The translations under genes and the position numbers were made by a program. A DNA stretch of 64,000 bases from Candidatus Obscuribacterales bacterium (GTDB lineage: Bacteria > Cyanobacteriota > Vampirovibrionia > Obscuribacterales > Obscuribacteraceae): positions 46,131 through 110,130 of the forward strand of contig JAIEQI010000010.1 of assembly GCA_019747875.1 (NCBI GenBank), read 5' to 3'. This document shows, piece by piece, positions 57,204-64,000 of the stretch (position 1 is its first letter; every line of letters starts with the position of its first letter). The notes beneath the pieces are model-generated. The model was not told the origin of the DNA, did not search any database, and saw nothing but the letters and a program-made list of their open reading frames with translations.

Positions 57204-58328
57204 ATGTTGAGCTTTAGCCAAGTTGCGGAAGCCACGTTAATAGCTCCAGTTCTGGAAACCCGCAGCATAGCCGTAATTGGGGCTGGGAACTCGGCGCGTG
57301 CTCTCTCAGCCTACCTTTCCCAGCTTGGGCATGATGTTTCGCTTTTGACGCGAACTGTCGCCAAAATCCCCAACATTTTCGAGCGGCGGACAGTGGTCGC
57401 CACTGGAAAGGTTAATGGGGAATTCAAACTCGCCAACGTCGGCACAGATGTGGACTCCATCATTTCAGATAACGAAATAATTTTCGTAGCAACGGTAGCC
57501 GGGGCCTATCCGGATGTTGCACGAACAATCGCACCCTATTTGAACTCCAAGCATAAGGTGATCTTGTTCTCCGGCAAACTCGGAGGAGTTCTCGAATTTT
57601 CGAAAATACTTTCTGAATGCGGGGCACCTGAAATTCCAGTTTTGGAAACTGATGCCTTGTTTGCTTGCCGCTCCCAGGACGATGAAAGTATTTGGATTCG
57701 CGGACACAAACAATGGACATTGTACTCAGCGCAAGATCGCTCAACGACGTTGGAATTTCGCGATTTGATCGAATCGTTTTTCCCCGGACTCGGCGCCGCA
57801 AAAAACGTGGTCGAACGTGGATTAACAGACTTTGGAGCAGCAGCGCATGCACCAATTGTGATCGCCAACATGAATAAGATTGATCGTGCTGAACCTTTCC
57901 TCTTCTATTACGAAGGACTGACTGAGCGCACTGTCGCCATTCTTGAAAATATTGAAGAGGAATTTCGAGCCGTAGCTGAAGCCTATGGTGGCACTCTGAT
58001 ACCAATGAAGGATCTGCTCTTTAGATACTACGGTTGCGAAGATCGCTCCACCCTTCTTACCGCCATGCAAACAGTGCCGAACTACAAGCACAGCCAGGCA
58101 CCAGCAACCTTGGAGCACCGATTTTTGATCGAAGATGTCAGCTGTACGCTAGTACCGGCCCAACAATTTGCCCGACTAGCTGGAGTCGAGACGCCAGTAA
58201 TTGACGCAGTAGTGACTTTTGCTTGCATACTAAGCGGCGTAGACTGCCGAAAAGTAGGGCGTTCTTTGAGCAAGTATGGCCTAGCGAATCTCAATTATGA
58301 TCAAGTTCATACGAGATTGAACAAGTAA
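57204..58328 (+). CDS. Opine dehydrogenase-like NAD(P)-dependent enzyme
   Basis: 374 residues: N-terminal Rossmann fold with IAVIGAGNSARAL (GxGxxA) and VSLLTR, a middle part ending in a long helix, and a C-terminal octopine-dehydrogenase domain with HRFLIEDVSCTLVPAQQFARLAGVETPVID, the most diagnostic stretch. Opine dehydrogenases join an amino acid to a 2-oxoacid reductively, some for metallophores. No nicotianamine-synthase-like gene or metal transporter is adjacent, so the product is open. GGAAAGGAAA upstream supports ATG 57204. A type-B repeat cluster follows. Confidence 0.85.
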   Translation: MLSFSQVAEATLIAPVLETRSIAVIGAGNSARALSAYLSQLGHDVSLLTRTVAKIPNIFERRTVVATGKVNGEFKLANVGTDVDSIISDNEIIFVATVAGAYPDVARTIAPYLNSKHKVILFSGKLGGVLEFSKILSECGAPEIPVLETDALFACRSQDDESIWIRGHKQWTLYSAQDRSTTLEFRDLIESFFPGLGAAKNVVERGLTDFGAAAHAPIVIANMNKIDRAEPFLFYYEGLTERTVAILENIEEEFRAVAEAYGGTLIPMKDLLFRYYGCEDRSTLLTAMQTVPNYKHSQAPATLEHRFLIEDVSCTLVPAQQFARLAGVETPVIDAVVTFACILSGVDCRKVGRSLSKYGLANLNYDQVHTRLNK

Positions 58329-58375
58329 GCAAACATCGCGAAAATCATACGTATGAAGCACGGAGCAGCTACGTA

Positions 58376-58485
58376 TGGAGCGCGGACGTCCCGTCCGCCC
58401 ATAAGCGCGAAGCGCGTTGCAGCTACGCATGGAGCGCGGACGTCCCGTCCGCCCATAAGTATGGGCAGCGGACATCTTGTCCGCT
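58376..58485. repeat. Three dispersed palindromic repeats, type B
   Basis: Three 7-3-7 palindromes at 58383-58399 and 58437-58453 (GCGGACG-TCC-CGTCCGC) and 58469-58485 (GCGGACA-TCT-TGTCCGC), with CATAAGCGCGAAGCGCGTTGCAGCTACG between the first two. Same orientation, head to tail. It follows the opine-dehydrogenase-like gene by about 45 bases. Confidence 0.88.
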
Positions 58486-58640
58486 GAAGCCAATCACGCC
58501 GTTCCCTGGCGAATTGATCAGCGCAAGTAAACTTCGTAAGTATTAAGTAAGACCGAAGTAAGTTCTTCCCTTCGCATTGCTACTCACAGAAAACGGCATG
58601 CTAGGCTGCACTTAAGCAGATGAAGCAAGCGAGGGATGCC

Positions 58641-59432
58641 ATGTCAGCACATACGACAGATTCGAAGTCACCAGCCATGGTGGGAATGCAAGCGCCACTA
58701 GCAATTCAAAGTGAAGCAGACGACAGCCCCTTTAGTGCAAAAGATTGGCTCTCATACTTTCAACATAACAAGAACCTGCGCCCACTCGTGCACCTGCCCG
58801 ACCTCATAGAGATGGAAGAGCACATACGGGCGCCACTCATTCGTTCACTGCAGAAATTTCAAATCGGCGAAACAGGCGAAGGAAAACATCTCAAAAAGTT
58901 TGCAAAACGAATCGGCGATCAAGACTACATACAATGCATTGACCTGTTCATCAGAGAAGAACAGGCACACGGACAGGTCTTGGCCGAAGTTATCAGATCG
59001 CTTGACGGAACATTAATCACATGGCATTGGAGCGATCTGGTATTTATTCTTTTGAGGAGAATGCTCGGGCTAAAAACAGAGATCTTCATTCTGCTTATTG
59101 CTGAAGTCGTAGGAAAGTGTTTTTACAAGGCCGTTGCCGACAAGGTTCAAGATGAAAGACTTCGCGAAATATTTTCGCTGATTGTACTCGATGAAATCGC
59201 CCATCTATCGTTTCACTCTCAGTTTCTGTTCACCCAGTTACTAAGCAAAACATTTATTAAGAAGGCTCTCGTTCATTACTTCTGGTCCCTTATTTTCTAT
59301 ACCGCCTGTTTTGTCTTCATACTAGATCACAGAAAAACCTTGAATGCACTGGGCGTAACTGCAGCGGAATTTGTAGAACGCTGCTCACGTGAGTTTAACC
59401 GCTCGGCAGTCGCAGTTTTCGCCGAAGCTTAA
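58641..59432 (+). CDS. Ferritin-like di-iron domain protein
   Basis: About 263 residues, helical. Two ExxH-type iron motifs lie in ferritin-like spacing: REEQAH in the first half and DEIAHLSFH in the second, with EMEEH as a further helix candidate. The C-terminal part includes LVHYFWSLIFYTACFVFIL, a possible membrane segment. It may be a di-iron oxidase or membrane-bound ferritin relative; no partner is visible. ATG 58641 has GAGGG seven bases upstream; an ATG at 58620 adds only seven residues. Function is inferred from the motif only. Confidence 0.75.
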   Translation: MSAHTTDSKSPAMVGMQAPLAIQSEADDSPFSAKDWLSYFQHNKNLRPLVHLPDLIEMEEHIRAPLIRSLQKFQIGETGEGKHLKKFAKRIGDQDYIQCIDLFIREEQAHGQVLAEVIRSLDGTLITWHWSDLVFILLRRMLGLKTEIFILLIAEVVGKCFYKAVADKVQDERLREIFSLIVLDEIAHLSFHSQFLFTQLLSKTFIKKALVHYFWSLIFYTACFVFILDHRKTLNALGVTAAEFVERCSREFNRSAVAVFAEA

Positions 59433-59495
59433 TCCGATATTTTCGTTGGAATCCTGGGCATGCTTTAGTTGCAGTAAATCCGGGATTGTTTTGCA

Positions 59496-61094
59496 ATGAA
59501 ATTAGCAAAAGCAGCTAAGCAAGGAAAGATCGAAGAAGTAAAAGCAGCTCTCAGTAGCGGTGAATCTGTCGATGCAAGAGACGACGAGAACTTCACAGCG
59601 CTTCTCTATGCTGCTCTGTATGGAAACTTCGACGTATGCGAATTCTTGATAAAGCATGGAGCAAATGTGAACGCGCGCGACAAATCCGATTGGACGCCAC
59701 TCATGTGCGCGGCTTTGAAAGGGAAACGAAAAGTCCTGAAGCTGCTAATTGACTCAGGAGCGGACATAGATGCTCGCAGTGACTACGGCAGAACGGCTTT
59801 GACCGAAGCAGCTTATAGTGGCAACGACAGCTGTGTGGTAGAACTTCTTGCTGCAGGAGCTGATATTAACGCCGTCGGACACACGCCGCCTGGCACTAGC
59901 CCCTTATTTGATGCCTTGCGTCAGGGACACCAATCAACCGTTCGACTGCTGATAACAGAAGGGGCAAATTTGCGTCAAATAGAGGAGAGCGGCATCTCAT
60001 TGTTAGTTCAATCCATTCAGAACAACTGGACTGATGTGGCTGAGCTTGCTATTGCAAGTGGAGCGGACGTCCAATATTCTCCGGAATATGGCGATACCGC
60101 ATTAATAGCAGCGCTTCGTACTAATAACCTCAAGATTACAAGAATGCTCTTAGAGCGCGGCGCCCAAATTGATCTAACGAAGCAAGAAGAAAGACTTCTT
60201 GAGGCATTAGGCTATGCATCTCCTGAACTATTCGATCTCATTTCTGCAAAGCTATCACTGAACACGGAACTAGAAAACAAGATTTCACGCGCAGCTTTAT
60301 TGGCAAGAAACATTCCGCTAGTTTCCGCACTTAGAAGAAAGGGATATCGCTTGCCTCCAGGCTCACTGGTAATAGGTACAACGGATCTCGAACTCACAAA
60401 ATTTCTGCTATCTGAGGGCGCCGATCCGAATGAAGCTGATCCATTCGGACAAAAGCCCTTGAATTTTGCGACTTCAATAAATAGCCAAGAAATCGCTGAA
60501 CTCCTTTTAGACGCTGGTGCCGACGTCAATGGATTCGACATCAATGGAATGGCGCCGCTGCATGTGGCAGCACGAAATGGTCTGGAAGCAATCGCGAAAG
60601 TGCTCATCGAACGCGGAGCAGAGGTAAATTTGGAGAGTGGCAAAAACAGCGCCAAGATATCTCCGATCATGTTCGCAGCAGGATCAGCTAACGAGAACCT
60701 CTTTGAGCTACTGCTTGATCGAGGAGCGGATTTGCACCATCGTGATGCAAACGGACTGACAATATTGACGTGGGCAGCTTGTTGCCAGAAGCCAAACATG
60801 AACATAGTCAACAAGATTCTCGAGTTAGGAGTAGATCCAAACGAAGGACCTGTAAATTCGCGACCACTATTGAGGGCATGCTCAGCAGGTTACTATCAGG
60901 AGCGATACGTAAAGCCAAAAAAATTCGCTGACGACAATCTCGGTCCATACATAAGGCGTTTACTGGAAGCAGGAGCCGAAGCCGATCTGAAGTCTACAGA
61001 ATGGGGCATTAACAATATGACCGCACTAGAGTTGGCTAAACATACACGCTGCCCAGAAGTTGTTGAGTTATTGAAAAAGCACGGAGCAAAATAG
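59496..61094 (+). CDS. Ankyrin-repeat protein
   Basis: 532 residues, almost wholly ankyrin repeats of the usual 33-residue type, roughly 13 of them (e.g. FTALLYAALYGNFDVCEFLIKHGANVNA; MAPLHVAARNGLEAIAKVLIERGAEVN). The middle (about 230-300) is more degenerate and helical. No signal peptide or enzyme domain, so a cytosolic binding protein. GGGA lies upstream of the ATG. No regulatory sign; neighbours are unrelated. Confidence 0.93.
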   Translation: MKLAKAAKQGKIEEVKAALSSGESVDARDDENFTALLYAALYGNFDVCEFLIKHGANVNARDKSDWTPLMCAALKGKRKVLKLLIDSGADIDARSDYGRTALTEAAYSGNDSCVVELLAAGADINAVGHTPPGTSPLFDALRQGHQSTVRLLITEGANLRQIEESGISLLVQSIQNNWTDVAELAIASGADVQYSPEYGDTALIAALRTNNLKITRMLLERGAQIDLTKQEERLLEALGYASPELFDLISAKLSLNTELENKISRAALLARNIPLVSALRRKGYRLPPGSLVIGTTDLELTKFLLSEGADPNEADPFGQKPLNFATSINSQEIAELLLDAGADVNGFDINGMAPLHVAARNGLEAIAKVLIERGAEVNLESGKNSAKISPIMFAAGSANENLFELLLDRGADLHHRDANGLTILTWAACCQKPNMNIVNKILELGVDPNEGPVNSRPLLRACSAGYYQERYVKPKKFADDNLGPYIRRLLEAGAEADLKSTEWGINNMTALELAKHTRCPEVVELLKKHGAK

Positions 61095-61310
61095 CGACGC
61101 ATACTTGACATCGAATGAGTTAGCGGAAACTGCCCCTTCGATCGCACTGCGAAAGGAAGTTCGAAATTAGGCAAGAAGCAGATTAGAAAGCTCTCCTAAT
61201 CCTGACAACGCCTATTACTTCGTTCCTTTATTAGGCATGTCTCATTGGGATCCCACCATATATTTCAAGAGACCTAAGTAGACTAATAGTCGACTATAGG
61301 GGGACCTGTC

Positions 61311-62288
61311 ATGATCCGTAGATTCGGAAATCAGACTTTCGTTATAGCAATTGCAAGCTCTTTTCTTTCCTGCAATGCCTTTGCACAAGGAAGGGAAGAA
61401 GTAATCTTTATTGATGCCTCTCCGCCGCCTCCGCCACCGGCATATACACCCCCTGCACCACCACCAACCCCGCCTCCGCAAACACCACCAGCTCCGCCGG
61501 CGATGCCTATCATCACGCGCACACCTACCCCACCGCCATTTACGCCACCAATTATGGTGCCGACTGACGTTACACATTTGGACATTTCAATGGATAATGA
61601 TCCAAATCTGCCATCAATGAAGGACGCGCTGGTCTGTGTTGCAGCAAACAAATTCAAATCCGGATCGGAAAAGAGCCAAGACGTTAGCGGCATTGTCGTA
61701 ATGTCGGAAGAGCACGCGAAATATGAGAGGACGACGCCTTACTCCGTAAGTCTGGTTTCCGGTAGAATCATCGTTTCGGTGAAACGTCCGTCACAAATAG
61801 GATTGATTAACACGGACCTGGCTGATTTCGCACTATCAGCCGATGGCGATGCAGTAATAAGCTCAGTCAACGGCGTTGTCCGAATAATGAATACAACAGC
61901 CAGGGGCGATGCCTGTCGCGTTAAGCTCCTATCGTCTTCTCCAAATGCAAAGAATAAAGTATTTGCAGTACGTCCTGGTTACGAATTCGTAATTGGGAAG
62001 GAGAAGCTCACTCGCAGAGATTTGAGACCATCTGATGGCATTGGGCGCCGCAGAAGCAAGACCTTTGACGACGGGAAGATTGCCCTGTCAGAATTCTCAA
62101 TCCAGTCCGTATTGCACGGATCAGATTTGATTGCTCACGTTGCACAAACCTATTCTGGTGCGAAGGAAAGACGAGTGCTTACCGACATGTCAAAGATGGC
62201 GGCAGTGCTCAACCACCTACATGGCGTACACGGCTTCACCACCAGTAATACCGGACTGGCGAGCAGCCCAAGCAAAGCCGTCCACTAG
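61311..62288 (+). CDS. Exported Pro-rich protein, unknown function
   Basis: 325 residues: signal peptide (FVIAIASSFLSCNAFAQG), a 45-residue Pro/Thr/Ala-rich segment (about 37-85, with long runs of PPP), then a beta-rich domain (about 95-230) with VSLVSGRIIVSVKRPSQIGLINTDLADFALSADGDAVISSV that reminds me of FecR/periplasmic beta-domain sequences, and a basic tail. The Pro stretch looks like a cell-wall-spanning linker. GGGGGACC upstream supports the ATG. Function is unknown. Confidence 0.8.
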   Translation: MIRRFGNQTFVIAIASSFLSCNAFAQGREEVIFIDASPPPPPPAYTPPAPPPTPPPQTPPAPPAMPIITRTPTPPPFTPPIMVPTDVTHLDISMDNDPNLPSMKDALVCVAANKFKSGSEKSQDVSGIVVMSEEHAKYERTTPYSVSLVSGRIIVSVKRPSQIGLINTDLADFALSADGDAVISSVNGVVRIMNTTARGDACRVKLLSSSPNAKNKVFAVRPGYEFVIGKEKLTRRDLRPSDGIGRRRSKTFDDGKIALSEFSIQSVLHGSDLIAHVAQTYSGAKERRVLTDMSKMAAVLNHLHGVHGFTTSNTGLASSPSKAVH

Positions 62289-62356
62289 AGAAACATAATA
62301 CCTGCATGTAATGCAGACACACGACCTTCAAAAACATTGGTCACTCGAGCCAGTGA

Positions 62357-63289
62357 CTACTCTACTGACTGCTCGGAACTTGCTGTTGGTGAAGATTCCG
62401 GAACCGGCTGAATTTGCTCGCCCGTATTTGGAGTCACTAACACCTGATTTTGAATACGCGATTTCAAATTCAAAAAGGAACTCTCCAAAGTTTTGAAAAA
62501 CAGCGGATCCGTTCTGGGATTTTTCATCGATGCAGAAATCGCATCTTGGTAAAGAGCAAACGCAACAAACAAATCTCCTTTTTGTTCTGCCCTTTTTGCT
62601 TGCCCATAAAGCGTTACTGCACTTTCATCGGCGCCTCTAGCACTGTGAGTTTGCACCGGAGAAGGGTCCCGCCGAGGCTTACCAACATACACTCTTGGAA
62701 GAACTGGCTGAGCACTTGGTACCGCCGTGCTTGAACATTCATCCGTCCCTAGAAATGTGCGGCCTTTTTTCGGAAGCGGACGCGGACGGATAAATCCGAA
62801 ACCGTCATATAACCCTGCTTTGGGAGCTTGCCCGCTCCATTGTGTGTTTGTTTGCCAAGGCATTTGCCGGCTACCAGATGACTCCGAAGAAGAAGAAGAA
62901 GAAGAAGAAGATGAAGAAGATGATGATGATGATGATGATGATGATGTACTTGTTGTCGATTGCTGAGCGAATACACAAGTAACGGCAATAATGTTTGAAA
63001 AAATTGCAGCGGTGATTCGAAGAATCGTTCGTGCCTTGTCTCGTAGTTTTCTCAAACCGACTGGACAGTTATCCGTCAGTATCGTCCCATCGGCTCTTCG
63101 ATAGATGCGCAGACATTCGCTTGTCCCGTTTTTCTGCAGAAACTGCTCAGCCTCTGATTTTGTCATCGAAGAAATGTTGTAAACGTTCTTATTGCAATCT
63201 CGACAGTGGCGAACTCGTTCGTCACCAGGCATTTCATCCCATGCGAGATTGCAAGGCGCAGCAATCATCACGTCATCTAATAAGCTCAT
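62357..63289 (-). CDS. Membrane protein with N-terminal Cys domain and long poly-Ser linker
   Basis: About 310 residues. The N-terminal domain (about 10-70) has the pattern CNLAWDEMPGDERVRHC-RDCNKNVYNIS with a second Cys pair (CLRIYRR...CPVG), a short metal-binding-like module recurrent in several phyla. A membrane segment follows (about 75-105, ILRITAAIFSNIIAVTCVFA), then 23 or so consecutive Ser encoded by GAA/GAT triplets, and a polar C-terminus. ATG 63289 is chosen; a GTG at 63319 would add ten residues. Function is unknown. Confidence 0.75.
   Translation of the reverse strand: MSLLDDVMIAAPCNLAWDEMPGDERVRHCRDCNKNVYNISSMTKSEAEQFLQKNGTSECLRIYRRADGTILTDNCPVGLRKLRDKARTILRITAAIFSNIIAVTCVFAQQSTTSTSSSSSSSSSSSSSSSSSSSSESSGSRQMPWQTNTQWSGQAPKAGLYDGFGFIRPRPLPKKGRTFLGTDECSSTAVPSAQPVLPRVYVGKPRRDPSPVQTHSARGADESAVTLYGQAKRAEQKGDLFVAFALYQDAISASMKNPRTDPLFFKTLESSFLNLKSRIQNQVLVTPNTGEQIQPVPESSPTASSEQSVE
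62883..62945. repeat. Triplet microsatellite coding poly-serine
   Basis: On the plus strand, about nine GAA units, GAT, two GAA, then nine GAT units, with an exact register in the minus-strand gene (TCT/TCA/ATC frame reads Ser). A length change of a whole triplet would only vary the Ser count. Confidence 0.9.
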
Positions 63290-63420
63290 ACCGTACCCCA
63301 AACACGTTCCTGGTATCACTGATTACTCAACAATATTAGAGAGTGCAGGTTTGAAGAACAGGGTTCGCCCTGATCTTTCGTCAGCATTTAGGTGTGGAGC
63401 TGGGAATAGAAAGTTAAGGG

Positions 63421-64000
63421 TTACGGCTTAGAAGAGGCGTTCTTTTTAGCCTGATCATCTTTCCATTTGTGGTAGTTCTTGAGTCCCTCGGACAATTGGA
63501 GCGAATAGTCGAGGCTATTGCTTCCCGGTGTATAGGACTCGCCGCCTTTGACGTTCGAGAACCACTTCATGAAATCCTTTGAGTCATATTCATAGGTCTT
63601 CGGTGGCATCACATCTTTTTGCGGCCATTCGGCTTTCGAGTGGCAAGACATACAGGAGGAATTTGGGTTATCGACCGGTCCATTTAATCTACCACCCCAA
63701 CCTAAATGCTGCGGAGGTAATTCAGGATCGCGGCTCAAAGTCTGCTCTTTCAGAGTCTCACCAAGGAAAGCCTTCATACGCGTAACGTCGGGATCGTTCC
63801 CCCAAGCAACACCTACAGGTTTTACATTGCGCCAAGGGTTCGGATTGTTCATCTTCCCGTCATAAACGAAAGTCCCAAGCACCCAGCCGGTTTCTGTCGC
63901 CCGCTTGTCTTTTACTGCAACATCGATCTGGAGTAAGCGCACATTGCGCAGAGATTTCGGCATGTCCTCCGGCATCGGAGAGGCTGATTCCTTATAGATG
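63421..64000 (-). CDS. Cytochrome-c-like haem-binding protein, N-terminus beyond the window (partial)
   Basis: The frame continues to the window edge (KESASPMPEDMPKS...), so the start lies outside. It contains a single haem c motif CMSCH (SSCMSCHSKAEWPQK) and many Pro/Trp/Gly residues, but no distal Met segment is obvious in the visible part. The visible 193 residues suggest a periplasmic electron-transfer or oxidase accessory protein. The part seen before the motif (GTFVYDGKMNNPNPWRNVKPVGVAWG) is beta-like and does not look like an ordinary class I cytochrome c. The family is not recognised. Confidence 0.75.
   Translation of the reverse strand, partial: IYKESASPMPEDMPKSLRNVRLLQIDVAVKDKRATETGWVLGTFVYDGKMNNPNPWRNVKPVGVAWGNDPDVTRMKAFLGETLKEQTLSRDPELPPQHLGWGGRLNGPVDNPNSSCMSCHSKAEWPQKDVMPPKTYEYDSKDFMKWFSNVKGGESYTPGSNSLDYSLQLSEGLKNYHKWKDDQAKKNASSKP

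Overview
The window looks like a chromosomal segment of a free-living, Gram-negative-type bacterium. It encodes a TolC/RND/adaptor efflux system, many secreted proteins with signal peptides, bifunctional PBP1A and large multidomain sensor kinases. Kinesin-light-chain-style TPR proteins, PilB-N-terminal-like/TPR hybrids, WG repeats, a LuxC/LuxE operon without luciferase, and TTG/GTG starts are also present. Together these recall the Melainabacteria/Vampirovibrionia group (Obscuribacterales-like). That placement is inference from gene style; no rRNA or other marker gene lies in the window. I found no tRNA, rRNA, insertion sequence, phage gene or CRISPR array.

Layout. 1-9.3 kb: tail of an upstream gene, rhodanese, NCS1 nucleobase permease, several hypothetical/secreted proteins (beta-helix, WG-repeat), and a lone 2-oxoacid dehydrogenase acyltransferase catalytic domain. 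9.5-15.6 kb: tolC-like/RND/adaptor efflux operon. 15.7-16.5 kb: a frameshifted L,D-transpeptidase. 16.6-19.0 kb: PAS histidine kinase plus receiver. 19.1-20.6 kb: secreted TPR protein. 21.2-31.9 kb: signalling island made of a 2112-residue poly-HAMP hybrid kinase, CheR, CheB and a second hybrid kinase with HPt, preceded by a possibly structured leader. 32-37 kb: small enzymes and secreted proteins separated by dispersed palindromic repeats. 37.1-44.7 kb: tightly packed five-gene operon (MFS transporter, GNAT, LuxE, LuxC-ligase fusion, second ligase). 44.8-48.1 kb: PilB-N-like/TPR protein, periplasmic thioredoxin, tandem universal stress protein. 48.7-54.1 kb: peptidoglycan genes (amidase, PBP1A, NlpC/P60). 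54.1-57 kb: metalloprotease and a second PilB-N-like/TPR protein. 57.2-64 kb: opine-dehydrogenase-like enzyme, ferritin-like protein, ankyrin protein, secreted Pro-rich protein, Cys-domain/poly-Ser protein, and a truncated cytochrome-c-like protein.

Themes. (1) Signal transduction: three histidine kinases with six fused receivers, one free receiver, CheR and CheB, but no chemoreceptor or CheA/CheW. (2) Envelope: efflux pump, PG synthase and hydrolases, many secreted proteins. (3) A candidate carboxylic-acid activation/reduction pathway (LuxE/LuxC-like) with its own exporter, the strongest candidate for an undescribed system. (4) A dispersed repeat family whose copies all form 7-bp stem/3-nt loop palindromes; one copy is built in frame into the LuxC-ligase protein.
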